This document shows positions 12,201 through 22,950 of a stretch of 64,000 bases of DNA, piece by piece. Numbering within the stretch: position 1 is the stretch's first letter; every line of letters begins with the position of its first letter. Source of the stretch: Tipula vernalis (lineage: Eukaryota > Arthropoda > Insecta > Diptera > Tipulidae); the NCBI GenBank assembly GCA_958295665.1, contig OY282560.1, positions 51,584,333 through 51,648,332 on the forward strand, in the 5' to 3' direction. The notes under the pieces are model-generated. The model worked only from the letters and a program-made list of their open reading frames with translations. It did no database searches and was not told the DNA's origin. The translations under genes were made by a program, and so were the position numbers.

Positions 12201-12545
12201 AGGAAATTTAAAAAATTGATAGAGTCTAAAGAGCTACAGAATTTTTCAAAAAAATTCGGCCAAACTGAATTTGTCAGTTTGGTCACTTTGTCATATGGAC
12301 GGACTCCCTTGTAACCAATATGAGACCCTGATTTTTGGATACCTACAGGCATAACACATCTGCATAGGCAATTTTAAAAAAAACGATGGAATCTAAAGAG
12401 CTACATAATTTTTCCAAAAAATTTGGCTAAACTGAATTTTTCAGTTTTTTCACTGTGTCGTATGGACGGACGCCCTTATAACCAATAAGGGACCCTGATT
12501 TTTAGATTCCTGGGGCCATACCACATCTGCACAGGCAATCTTTAA
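9266..12545. repeat. Tandem satellite array, ~139-168-bp monomers
   Basis: About 21 head-to-tail monomers are marked by the box ACACATCTGCACAGG (or CCACATCTGC). The boxes lie at about 9,381, 9,519, 9,686, 9,854, 10,022, 10,162, 10,325, 10,490, 10,629, 10,791, 10,955, 11,094, 11,257, 11,421, 11,560, 11,723, 11,888, 12,027, 12,189, 12,353 and 12,520. Each monomer contains an AGAGCTACAGAATTTTTC segment, an AAACTGAATTTTTCAG segment and a CCAATATGGGACCCTGATTTTTGG segment. The recurring minus-strand open frames of 70-165 codons are by-products of the repeat, not genes. Confidence 0.95.
10022..12352. repeat. Higher-order repeat core: five copies of a 466-bp trimer
   Basis: Within the array, monomer spacing cycles as about 139, 163, 164 bp. 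Five successive trimers start at 10,022, 10,490, 10,955, 11,421 and 11,888 (lengths 468, 465, 466, 467, 465). The short monomer lacks about 25 bp between TTTCTTCGC and CCAATATGGG and carries GTTGGGTACCTAGGGCTATACC. The second monomer type has GTTATTATAGAAAAGTC. The third has GTCAGTTTGGTCACTTTG. The flanking monomers (9.27-10.02 and 12.35-12.55 kb) do not follow the cycle and are more diverged. Confidence 0.9.
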
Positions 12546-12820
12546 AAAAATCATGGTCCTATATTGAGTTCAAGGGGGTCGATACGATACAAATATTATA
12601 TCCAACTTAGTTTTTGTTGTTCATAAAACTTAAATAACCACCGGTCCACATCAATGACCTTGAATAATTTAATGGAAAATATTGTTTAACATTTTGAGCA
12701 AAGTAACAAAGAGCAAAAATGTCTAAAAAGCTTGTTTGAGTTTATAACATTTACACAAGATGTCACTTTTAATTAATTAGCGTCTTACTTTGACAAATGT
12801 TTAGCGCCGTATTTTATAAA

Positions 12821-13394
12821 TGTTATCTCTTAAACAGATTGACGGCGCGAACAGCGGCGCTAAATTAGAATTGTACATGGATTTCCATAAAAACGAATAG
12901 GTAGAGTGGTGACAAACAAGCAAAGTTTATATTATGACGGTGACATCTAGATTGTAATAGAACAAGTTAAATGAATAGCTCAATGTTTAACTATACTAAA
13001 ATGGAATTTTCCATAATAAAATTGTTCTAAATGTTTCTACGCTATTCTAACTGGAAAAGTCTTGAGCTTTCTAGAAGTTTGGTTTGTGTCTATAAAAAGG
13101 CGAACGAAGTCGAATTGGATTATTAGTATTTAGTAAGCGATAGTGTGAAGATTAAAAATGAATTAAAAATTAAAAAGTGATTTCAAAAGTGTTTTAGTGG
13201 AAATAAAAATTATAAGTGTAAAGTAAAATTTGAGAATTATTTATATAAAGTGATTTTGTGAATTTTTATTAATAAACTGTGTTGTAATAACTCTTGTGTT
13301 AACTAAATAAATTCGTTGGTGATAAATTAAATTGATTTTGTATTATTCACAATCCAGTGATACGAACCTTGATTGACAAGGCAAAAACGTAACA
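12821..13394 (+). mobile_element. Possible solo LTR
   Basis: The interval starts TGTTA and ends TAACA. It contains a TATA box and, about 220 bp further on, A-rich AATAAA-like sequence (AATAAACTG near 13,270, AATAAATTC near 13,307). That is the U3-R-U5 order of an LTR. No target duplication is evident (ATAAA on the left, CTATT on the right) and no second LTR was found, so the boundaries are tentative. It could instead be the promoter and leader of some other element. Confidence 0.3.
13091..13100 (+). promoter_or_regulatory. TATA box in the LTR-like block
   Basis: TATAAAAAGG is followed about 30 bp downstream by TTATTAGTATTTAGTAAG, which could hold the start site. Insect TATA-to-initiator spacing is about 30 bp. 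I see no open frame to be driven. Confidence 0.4.
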
Positions 13395-15609
13395 CTATTT
13401 TGTTTTAGTGCTGCTCCTGGCGGTGAGTAGAAAAACTCTTTTTTTCTGCTGAAAATTTTCTGCTATCTTATACAGCATAGTATTGAACCTTTTTATCAGT
13501 ATTGGTTAAAATAAAAGTGTTTCCACTTGTCTGTAGGGAAATATAAAAATATAAATTTTTTACATCTTTAAAGAAAATAACAGAAGTAATGGATCTGTAA
13601 AAAGGTTTGTGATGTGGGGATGTCTGGGATGTTAAAGGGATCTCGAAAAGATTGATTTAGAAAATGTATTGTTTACACCTGGGGAGAATTTAGCTAGAAG
13701 GTGAAAAAGTTAGTGAAGATTTTCAATAGAATTTCTACTATTTAGACAAGAATTTTCTTTTAAGTTAAACGAATCTTAGACATATTAAACAAATAACCCA
13801 ATTAAATAATACACACAAACTTTTCCATAAACATACAAATTCCAGTGAAATTGGCATAAATAATTTAATAGCAATTTAATTTGCCACTTTGTTCAGTTAT
13901 TTACTTGCTCACTTAGCTTTGATTTTTTAGAAATACAAACAATTAGGTACATAAAAAAATCAACTCTGTTTTCATTTGAAATTTTTCATATTCCATTACA
14001 GCTTAAAGTGGTTATAACAATAATTACTTCAAAAACCTTGGATTTAATGTGTGACAATAATTTCCGCACCAGGGTGACTGCGTAAAAAAATCTTTTTTGG
14101 AATGACAATTTGATATGGAGGTCACGTATACAAAATATATTATGCAAAAGAAATATTATGCCTTTTGTTCAAAATATTCATAAAGTGAAATTCTACACAT
14201 CTCTATATAGGGGATAAACACCACCCAGTTTTTTGTTAGGCCAACAACAACAATAACAAAAACCATAAATCAACCGGAAAATTTTAATAAAATATTTTCA
14301 TTTTTTCTTTGCATAAAACATAATACAACCCAACTAATACTCAGTATAACTGATATATTTGGAACGTGAAAAATTCATTTGATTTTCATTTGTTTATTTT
14401 AACCATTTCGATGAAAGCCCACTAAAAAAAATAGTTAAACCTTTTTTTATACACATACATAACAAAAAATTATGTTAATTCAGTCGAAAATTATTGACGA
14501 AATTATTCAGGCCATTGACGTATCCGTTTATTGGCTGTCAATAATTTTTATTTTTCGATTGTACATATCGCAAGAAAAACAGCAACGTTTTGTTTTTTTT
14601 TTGTTCGGTCCCGGTTCGCTTATTATAATAATAATAATTTTCCAATCGAGAAATCTGAAACGCGACATAACGACATTGGTAATTGAGTTAATACAAAAAA
14701 TTTAATTAAAAATTGGAATTTCTTTCGAGGATTTTGTAACAAAGAAAATGGAAAAAATCAAGGTTTGACATGGGTAAATATGTATACCATCTTTATCAGC
14801 TACAAATTCACCCAACATAAAGAAAGGAGGGTAAGGGGAAAAAAAACACGAATTTCTTTTTGTTTACACTTTATACAGAGAAAACAAAAAATGTTTTTCT
14901 TTGGGTTTTCATTTTAGCGTACCCAATTTTTTGTTTTGTATTTATTCATCGAGAATTTAAATTTAAAAGGCCATCACAAAAACAAAAACGTTTCGAGGCA
15001 ACAGATATAGATACCCTAACAGCAGTTTTTCTAGTTTTAGTAATACATTAAAATTCTTTATAGAACGCACGAATCTAAAAGAAGCTGATAAAGATCAATG
15101 GAAAGTATATTACGATTCATGAATATACAGGCCCAACGAATTTTTTTTTTATTTTTTAACGGGTACATTAAATACAGGCAAAGCACGTCTCCATCATCGC
15201 AAATATTAAGGACCTTTTACACATATAATTTGCCATAATTTTGTCATGGATACGTAAATCAATTGGTATGAGGTGAACGTGTAAAAAATGTCGTCTCCTT
15301 AAATTTGAAATTATGATACAAGTAGGTGGTAATACGAGTAATACACACACACATACACACACACACTATCATATAGAACGAAATAGGAGCCTTTTCGTAA
15401 TTTTGTTACTCAAACTCCAAAAAATGTGTCTGCTCCATCGATTTTAAAATGTTGACAATTTAGATGACATATTGGTTAAATCAAAACTGTAAACATATGC
15501 ATCGATGAGATAGAAAATGTCTTAACCAAAACTAAGTCATTGGATGATAATAATTTAGGGGGTTCGATATATAAGCCATATAGCCATGTTTCATTACGAT
15601 GAAATAGGA
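13395..15609. other. AT-rich DNA without supported gene
   Basis: Only short open frames with biased, low-complexity composition are present (for example about 77 codons at 14,472 and 63 codons at 14,860). A small TAA/TAT repeat lies near 14,620-14,636. No element ends were recognised. Confidence 0.5.
15342..15366. repeat. CA microsatellite
   Basis: An imperfect AC dinucleotide run is interrupted once by AT. Confidence 0.9.
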
Positions 15610-15959
15610 CCATTTGTTGTTGATCCTGAAAGTCAGTAATTTCTTCGGTTTCCCTCGGGATTATTTGATAAATTGTCTTAATTTATCCGTACACAACGCT
15701 GTGATTTCTTGACCAACCGCTAGCGGTGCAGTGGCGTAACTATAAATTTCGGCAACCCCCGGTCCCCCCCCCCCAACATTTTTTTGGGCCCCTAAAAATG
15801 CTTCTTGTTATCTATTAACAAGTAAAGCTTTTAGTGAAACCTTATTTCTTCCTATCGTCTAGTCTCGTATTAATTAATTGTATCTGATTTTGAGAGTAGA
15901 TGATCTGACGATTTCTAAGTATATCGATAAAGCATCACCAATTAAGAATATAATTTAAA

Positions 15960-17760
15960 AAATATTAAGAATTTCGAAATAATCTCAAAAATGTCGAATT
16001 TTCAAAGTATCTCGAATATTCTTGCAAGTTATCAAATATCGATTTATCCGTAAGCTTTGTTAAAAAAATTGTATCAGCCTAAAATATGTATTTGCAAAAA
16101 TTGCCAATTAGTTTTAAGTTTGATAATTAATTTAAACAAGTTTGAGATTTAACTTAACATCAAAAAAATCATGAACTTTTAATATTATAAGCTTTCAATT
16201 TTCGAAGCTTTTTAAACCAAACTATTTTATTTAGAAATATCATTTTACAAAGGGTGACGGAATTTTTGCTAAAATTTAGAATATTTATTTTCCAAGTTAA
16301 TCATCAATCATCAAAAGCTTTTGGTTTTAAGAGGTTTTCAAACCAAACCTTTAAACTCTAAAATTTGACATTATAAAGGAAGGTGGTATTAAGGATAAAT
16401 TTAGAATATTTGTGTTCAATGAGCTTTAAGCTTAATAGTTAAATTTAGAACTGCTGATTTTTACCAAATCGAAAATATTGAGATTGCCATGAACAATTAA
16501 TATATTTGTCTATAAAAAATGCCAAAAAATCAATTGGTTATAAAATTAATATTTTGGGATCAAAAACGCTTGTACTCTAAAAAGATCGAAAGCTCGAACT
16601 TTGCAAAATCAGCAGCTCTAATTAAATTATACAGTTTCATATTTTCAGGTTTTTGTTAAAATGTTTTACGAACAATAATTTTGTTTTGCAAAAAATGTCA
16701 AGAACTATTATTTTAAAGAGCTTTCAAATAGAAAAGCTTTCTTAACCAAACCATTTTACTCAGAAATTAAAATTTTACAAAGAATAACCGAATTTAGGGA
16801 CAATTTAATATATTTGTTCTCACTGTAAATTATCAAGAGCTTTTAGTCAAACCAAACCATTTTACTAGGAAACTTATAATATAAGCTTTCGTTTATTGCA
16901 GCTTTTTGAATCTAAGCATTTCACTCAGAAATTTGGTATTAAAATGGGCGACGAAATGTTGGGATACATTTAGAATATTTGTTAACAATGAGCTTTAGGG
17001 TTGTTAATTAATTTATACTATGTATTTGGGTTTAAACTTAGCATTTCTGAGCGCTTTAATAATTTCTGGTTTTTGTTACAATGCTTTATGCGCAATATAT
17101 ATCTATTTGCAAAAAACTTTGAAGAGCTTTCACTGATCCAAACTTTTCAAACAATGTATCCCAAAATTTCGTTATAAAGGGTATACATTTAGAATGTTTG
17201 TTTCCAATGATCTGTAAGCTTAACAATTAATTCATTCTTTTTGGGTTTGAACTTAACATTTTTGAGCCTTTTCATAATTTGAGGTTTTTGTTAAAATGTT
17301 TTATGGACATAAATAATGTATTTGCAAAAAATGTCGAACCTTTAGTTTTAGAAGCTTTCACATATTGAAGCTTTTTAACCCAAATCTTTACTTTTTATTC
17401 TGAAATTTGATATTTTAAAGAAAAGTGGGACTTTGGAATAAAGTATTTATTTGTTTTCAATAAGCTTTAAGCTTGACAATTAATTACTACCTTTCGGGGT
17501 TTGAAATTAACATTTTATAACATTTTAATAATTTCAGGTTTTTAATCAAATGAGTGATGAGCATAAATTATATATTTGAAAAAATTGTTAAGAGCTTTAG
17601 TTTTCAGATCTTTCACTTATCGAAGATTTTTAAACAAAACATTTTACTTGGAAATTTGATATTGCAAGGGATGACGGAATTTTGGGTAGGATTGAGAATA
17701 TTGGTTCTCAATGTAAATATCATCCATCCAAAATTGGTTTCACTATACAACATAAATAAC
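15960..17760. repeat. Diverged AT-rich tandem repeats inside the hAT-type element
   Basis: Recurring landmarks are GGTTTTTGTTAAAATGTTTTA with GTATTTGCAAAAAATGTC (about 16,088, 16,650, 17,070, 17,282, 17,538) and AAGCTTTTTAAACCAAACCATTTTACT followed by GAAATTTGATATT. The spacing is irregular at about 210-420 bp, which suggests a unit of roughly 210-250 bp with losses. No coding frame is kept across units. Confidence 0.65.
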
Positions 17761-18373
17761 CTGGGCATTCTTGAATAATTTCGAATAACCTATAGGAATT
17801 CGGAGAAATATCGAAATTTTTGGCATAATCTCACAAGATCTTTTAAATAGCACCATTTAGATTTATTTGTGCAAGTTCTTACAACTCAAAGCTAATCGCA
17901 GAACATTGCCTTACAAAATTCGAATAAATTCGAAAATCTTTAAAACTCTCGAATAATTCTAGAAATGTCCTAAAAATTAAGAAATCTAGAATAAACTGCG
18001 GAACAATCATGATTAACCTAGAAAAATTCGAATAATCTCTAAATTCTGTGAATCTCGATTGATCTCGAACAATTTCAATAATACCGAAAAATTTGGATAT
18101 TAATGAATAATATCGGAAAGGCTGTAAAAATCTAAATTCGTGTAAATATGGAATTATTTGTCAAGTAACTTAATGTTACTAATACTATGATTTTTAATAT
18201 GTTCCGAAGATTGTAAGAGAATTCAAGCCAGTTTCGAACTGAAGAGCTTATGATTATGAAAAAATCAATCTTCTCATCAGGCCGCGGCAACTGGACTGAT
18301 TATACCACAATTTACATTATATATATACAGAATGTGCTGTGCGTAAAGTACTAGCGAATCATAACTAATACAG

Positions 18374-19056
18374 ATGAACTCTCTTACAATTTTTCTTCTT
18401 CATGATATTCACAGCGCTCTGTGTGTAATTAAAACAGCCAATATTAAAACCATACGGCCAGGTCACAACAGAGTCCTACATAAATTAAATTTTAAGGAGG
18501 AATTGATCCAACTATCAGATTTGATGGTAAGGACAATCGGCTGTCGGAGGAATTTTACCATTAGTTTGCCGGATAGGGTACTAGTAGAAAATATTATCTC
18601 CTTCCTCCCACGCCAGGCTTCTGTATGGTATATGGATGGGTCAAAAATAGACGGGGCTATCGGTGCAGGGATAGTTGGGCCCGACCTAGAACTCAGCATA
18701 CCACTGGGTAGTACCCCACAGTTTTGCAGGCAGGAACCCTTGCTATTAAGGTATGTGTGCTTTAATGTCTCAAAAAGAAATATAAGAAGACCAAGATCTA
18801 TATAATCTCGGACAGCAATGCAGCTCTGCTAGCCTTAGAAGCTCCAGTGTTCAACTCTAAATTGATCTGGAGCTGCTACTGTAATTAATTAGAACTGGGT
18901 AAAGCGAAAAAAGTCACCCTTTTGTGGTCTCCTGGCCACTCCAATATTAAAGGAAATGAGGCAGCAGACCGATGTGCAAAAATGGGAGCTAGCCGAGATT
19001 TCCTGGATTCCAGTCCTAGTATTGCTTTTTCCAAAACCCACTTGGAACTGGGAGCA
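18374..19056 (+). pseudogene. Non-LTR element RNase H relic (I/LOA-type)
   Basis: The first 143 codons contain VWYMDGSKIDGAIGAGIVGP, the first strand and catalytic Asp of an RNase H domain as carried by I- and LOA-type LINEs. After a frame change near 18,760, further pieces follow: IISDSNAALLALEAP, WSPGHSNIKGNEAADRCAKMG. These supply the second Asp (SDS) and the HSNIKGNEAAD end motif. The enzyme would remove RNA from the RNA-DNA hybrid. At least one frameshift and one stop make it inactive. The opposite-strand reading is a shadow. Confidence 0.75.
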
Positions 19057-19138
19057 GAACTATAGGTAATTACTCTGGGAGTCCTCCATTGGGATGAGAC
19101 AGGCCAAGAAATTATTCAGTTATAACATTATAAGTCCG

Positions 19139-19465
19139 CTAATCCCTAAGATCCCTTACCTGGTTTTTAACAGGGCACGGCCCTTTTAACGGCCATCTAC
19201 ATAAAATGGGAAGGTCGAATACGGACCAGTGCAGATTCTGTGACTGCGGTTAGGAGACATCGGAACACCTACTCTTCACATGGGAATCCCTACATAATCC
19301 AGTGGCCTAACGCCGACCTACTGGATATGCATCAGATAGCGGCGTTTATCAAAGACATAGACCTACATTTTACGTAAGAATCTCTAGGGATGCACAATAG
19401 GCCTCAATGGTCACAGTGCTCTGGGCAACAAACCCACCCTTTTAAAAAAAAAAAAAAAAATATTT
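19139..19465 (+). pseudogene. Non-LTR element C-terminal zinc knuckle and A-rich tail
   Basis: It continues the LINE above: LTGHGPFNGHLHKMGRS, then CRFCDCG and ETSEHLLFTW, with a stop within. This is the C-X2-C...EHLL region at the C-terminus of R1/I/LOA-like pol. An A run at about 19,445-19,463 is probably the 3' tail. Together with the RNase H piece this defines a 5'-truncated LINE of about 1.1-1.2 kb carried inside the hAT-type element. Confidence 0.6.
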
Positions 19466-19758
19466 AAATAAAAAAATATCGGTCAGAACCTTAAGGCAGT
19501 GATATTTCTATGGAGCCAGAACCGAGAAGAAATGATTCACCCGGAGTGATTTCTTCATTTTCTAATTAAGTAGACCACCGCCTTTTCTTAAAAATTTTCA
19601 AGAAATTTACCGTTCTGCAAATTTTCCACTATAAGCTTAATCTGAGTTATCTAATCTAAAATTTAAACTAATAAAGGAAATCTCGTGGGCCCCAATAACC
19701 GTGGGCCCCTCCGCGGCTGCGGGTGCCACGGGTATATAGTTACGCCACTGTAGCGGTG

Positions 19759-20281
19759 CCTCTTATTTCCTTATTGATCATATCATCTCTTTTACTAATA
19801 ACTCTGTGAACTGTTACACTCCACCTAAACCAAATAGTTCTAGCTTTAGAGATAATTCCCACTTTTACTTAGTTTGTTACTCGGTTCCTTGGGAGGCTAT
19901 TTAGTACCTTAGTTCTGGAACTAGCCAAATAGGATTTTTAACTCGTATATTAATTCGGTGTTTGATAGTTGCGTTGCCCTTAAAAAAGTTACTTGCAAAG
20001 CCAAATCTCCGCCGTGGTCGTCTCAGGAAATTTCGAATGCCATAAATATTAGAGTCAGTAAATATCGTTTATGGAAAATGTGTGTCTTAATAGTCAGTCT
20101 CATTTAAATTATAAGCAGGCTCGTTACAGAGTTGTAGGGTTAATTCGAATTGCTAAACGTATTTTTTTCAAAGACAAATTATACCCCACTTTTCCTCCCA
20201 AGGTTTTCTAGCATAATGTTCGTTATTTTGGCCGTGGCAGATGCAAGAGTAATTCTGGTGGGGGTTTCAAACCCAATGACA
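19759..20281 (+). pseudogene. Non-LTR endonuclease end and linker
   Basis: Right after the hAT-type element's target duplication the frame reads LIDHIISF. This fits the (S)DH motif that ends a LINE apurinic-type endonuclease. Further on, CKAKSPPWSSQEI and a basic linker (RIAKRIFFKDKLYP) match the PPW segment and K/R-rich region before the RT in CR1/Jockey-like elements. A frame change lies near 19,950 and a stop near 20,210. The frame is interrupted at 20,282 by the MITE and resumes behind it. Confidence 0.6.
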
Positions 20282-20285
20282 TTAA

Positions 20286-20474
20286 TACTAGAGCTACCAA
20301 CCCGTCAAAATGACGAATTGTACATTTATTGAATTCAATTTTTTTAATTATTATGTTAATATGTTTTTGGAAGTTTTCCTACAATATTCATACTAAAATA
20401 TTAACATAATAATTAACAAAATTGATTTCAATAAAAGTATAACCGGTCATTTTGACCGGTCGATAGTTCTAGTG
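20286..20474. mobile_element. piggyBac-type MITE, 189 bp
   Basis: TTAA at 20,282-20,285 and at 20,475-20,478 flank an almost fully palindromic element. The left end reads TACTAGAGCTACC then CCGTCAAAATGACG. The right end, reverse complemented, reads CACTAGAACTATC then CCGGTCAAAATGACCGG. The inverted similarity continues through AATTATTATGTTAATAT in both arms. TTAA targets and (C)ACTAGA-like ends are piggyBac features. There is no coding capacity. Confidence 0.85.
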
Positions 20475-20478
20475 TTAA

Positions 20479-20755
20479 TAGTTATTTCTGCTCTAGTCTG
20501 AACTCGGGCAGTAGTACCGTCGATTTGTTCTCTAACGCGTCCTCTAATTCGTTTTCGTTCTTAAATATTTGCTTCGAGGATTTACATTCTGCTATTTGGA
20601 AGGTTAAATTGGAATCTTCTGGTCTGGATAATGTCAATTTGAAATTCGTTATGTGAGTTTTCCCTTTCGCCTCAAAATACTTGTTTCATATCTTGGAAGC
20701 TAAGTCAACCAACGATATGAATATGTCGGAAAGGCGTACTCTTTCTATACATGTG
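20479..20755 (+). pseudogene. Non-LTR reverse transcriptase N-terminal relic
   Basis: The reading continues after the MITE to HSAIWKVKLESSGLDNVNLK, the RT block usually seen as s.a.G.DgI..k.lk. A stop and then FPFASKYLFHILEAKS follow, which fits the next helix (l..ifN.sl). The sequence ends near 20,755 before any catalytic aspartates, so the copy is a 3'-truncated scrap. Confidence 0.6.
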
Positions 20756-20799
20756 GTTAGGGTTTTTCGAATTTTCAAACGAAAACTAAACATTGACAA

Positions 20800-21571
20800 A
20801 TTTTAAAAATTGTATTTAAATGTTCACAAACATAAACACAACAAAAATCATAATTAACAAATAAAAAATGTGCCCCCCCTCCTCCCGAGCTTGAATAACC
20901 ATCGTTCCATCGTTTTCGGTCCCATATATGTTGTATAGGATGTTCAATAAATGTTGTATAGGATCCAAATCGGGACTCCTTGCCGACCATGCCATCTTCG
21001 AAATATTTACCTCTGCCAAGTAATCATTCATAACCCTGGCAACGTATGGTCCTGCATTATCGTGCATTAGCATGAAATTATCGCCTATCAATGGTGCATA
21101 GGGAACAATGTATTCTGTATCGATGAATAAGACGTAGCTCCTATCAGGTTCAGTCCAATTTTCATGTTCCCTGGCAAATTACAGGCGATAAAACCTGTGT
21201 TGTGGTATAAGTTCTTGACCCGTGGTTGGCCGTCGTGCATGAAGATCTACTTCTCCCAACCTTCGCCATATTTTTCTTTCGCTTACATTAATATATATCG
21301 TACGTATAACAATTCATTGCAGGTCTCAACAGCGGTTGTATGACAATTTATAAGTGCTGATGAAACTACAAAATGATCATCTCCACACGTTTGTTACTCT
21401 TTGTCTGCCCGTACCTGTTAGCCTGGTATACAACCATGTTTCAAAAAATCGCGGCGATACACATTGTACGGTACTACGGGAAATCCGAAATTTATTAGCA
21501 ATGTAGTGTTGGCTTCTCCCAAATTCCCACAATGCCACGATTACCGCTACACATTTTAACACTGTCACAAC
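20800..21571 (-). pseudogene. Tc1-family transposase relic
   Basis: On the minus strand the N-terminal part (21,571 to about 21,380) reads IANKFRISRSTVQ and TGTGRQRVT, a paired helix-turn-helix DNA-binding domain with a GRPR-like linker. The C-terminal part (about 21,091-20,816) reads NFMLMHDNAGPYVARV, the second catalytic Asp block, then WSARSPDLDPIQHL, which is normally WPARSPDLNPIEH with the third acidic residue. Here that residue is Gln (IQH), so the catalytic triad is broken as well as the frame between 21,100 and 21,380. Its N-terminal end is cut by a hAT-type element at 21,571. Confidence 0.85.
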
Positions 21572-21999
21572 CAGTGCTGTCGAAGTGAGTACGATCGGAG
21601 TATTTTTACTATTTTTGCCTATTGCTTACTCCTGTACTCCACTTTTCTAATACCTGCTATACTAATAAACCTTTACACAATATTTAAACTTATCGGCTTT
21701 TGCTTGCAATAGTTATAATAGACTAGGACCTCTATATAAAAACAATACTATAAGATAATTTCTGTAGTCGTTTAATCTTTCCAGAACAGAAAGTTGTTTG
21801 GAAGTCTGGATTTATACAGTGTGACATGCGAAATTTCATTCGTCCAAAAATAATGAGTAAAATCCAGACTCTCATGCATCTTTCTTGTCTGGCAAGGTTA
21901 AATGCTGACAGCAGAAATTATCTGTCAGTTTTATTAGCCTAGTTAGCGATCTAGGTGCTTGTTTGTAGATAATATTTATTCAAATCCCTAAATTTCTTA

Positions 22000-22950
22000 G
22001 CAGCAATGCAAAAACTTCTAGAGGGACCAGAAAAATAATAATTTCAACAAAATTTAATTCGAACTCTAACCCAAATGACTGGCTCAAAAAATTCTTTATG
22101 CCGTGAATTAATATGTTTAAGGTTAGAAACTCTTTATGTAGAATCGGCTTAACACCTCCGAAATCAAGTTTCACTGAAATACAATGGCAAATGAGTGTGA
22201 AGAAAATTGTCTGGGTTGGTTTTGATTTATGGTATCGATCGTAATACCATTAGTGTGAATAATATTCCAAAATATTTCTTGCCTGATGGCAAAGAATTTT
22301 TTCTGCCCATGAAATAATAGGTTTTAATTTCACTATAATTCACAACAAATGTGTTTGTTCCATCCATTTGATGCTGGAGACTGAGAAGAGACAAATAAAT
22401 CTGGCGAATATCATTTTAGATTAAAAGTTTCAAAAAACAAATTCTGAATTTGAGCCACTTCTTAATTAAGAAATCCGACCCTTGATGATAGAGCCGAAGG
22501 AATTTTCCAGAGCCGTATGTAATAAATTTTATATTAGAAACTACTTAAAAATCAACTTAGCATCTCAAATTTCAGATATAAATTCTACTAAAATCCAGTT
22601 CCATTTGAAGCTGGAGACGTAATACACTGACTGGATTGATTGTCTAATTAAAAATACGAAAAATTTGTTAAACAATGTTTCTAATAAATGGCATCAACCA
22701 AAATATCATTGAAGGCGTTCCACAATACTTCTTGAATTTGTCTCTTATTTTATTTAACATAACTGAGCCCAAATGAGGTGAGCCAAGAAATTTACAGAGC
22801 GTGAATAATTCAGTTTTAAATTAGGAACTGCTAGAATCGGCTTAATAACTCAGATATAAAATTTCACCAAAAACCATTAACAAACGTGCTCCTTTTGGTG
22901 CAGGAACCTGGAAATGTTGTAAAGGCCTGATGTAAAATCAAAGCTTTATT
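22000..22950. repeat. Diverged ~290-420-bp repeats inside the second hAT-type element
   Basis: Three corresponding sets of landmarks occur: TTAGAAACT...AATCGGCTTAA...TCAGATATAAA-like blocks at about 22,115, 22,535 and 22,820. TTTGATGCTGGAGAC, TTTGAAGCTGGAGAC and TTTGGTGCAGGAACC follow at about 22,366, 22,608 and 22,898. The units are old and unevenly spaced. Confidence 0.5.

Larger units (their letters stand above)
15729..19750. mobile_element. Non-autonomous hAT-type element, 4,022 bp
   Basis: The left end reads CAGTGGCGTAACTATA and the right end is its reverse complement, TATAGTTACGCCACTG. The 8 bp outside each end are identical: TAGCGGTG at 15,721-15,728 and at 19,751-19,758. An 8-bp duplication plus CAG...CTG termini is the hAT signature. 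No hAT transposase is readable inside. The interior holds diverged tandem repeats and a captured or nested 3' LINE fragment. Subterminal sequence is C/G-rich (poly-C near 15,764, GGGCCC at both ends). Confidence 0.92.
15610..20755 (+). mobile_element. Non-LTR retrotransposon copy split by two younger insertions
   Basis: Three coding scraps in the same orientation belong to one LINE: about 15,610-15,728, 19,751-20,285 and 20,475-20,755. They are separated by a hAT-type element (15,729-19,750) and a piggyBac-type MITE (20,286-20,474), each delimited by target duplications. The scraps cover the end of the endonuclease, the linker to the polymerase and the first RT blocks. The copy stops near 20,755, just before a Tc1 relic, and is truncated and dead. 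The exact clade (CR1/Jockey-like) is uncertain. Confidence 0.7.

Noticed and set aside
9835..12352. Series of minus-strand open frames of 60-110 codons with near-identical products (WYSPRYPTIRVPYWC-type)
   Set aside because: They arise from the satellite monomers and recur with the array period; no start context, no motif.
9266..12545. CRISPR array
   Set aside because: Repeats are long contiguous monomers without unique spacers, in an insect-like genome.
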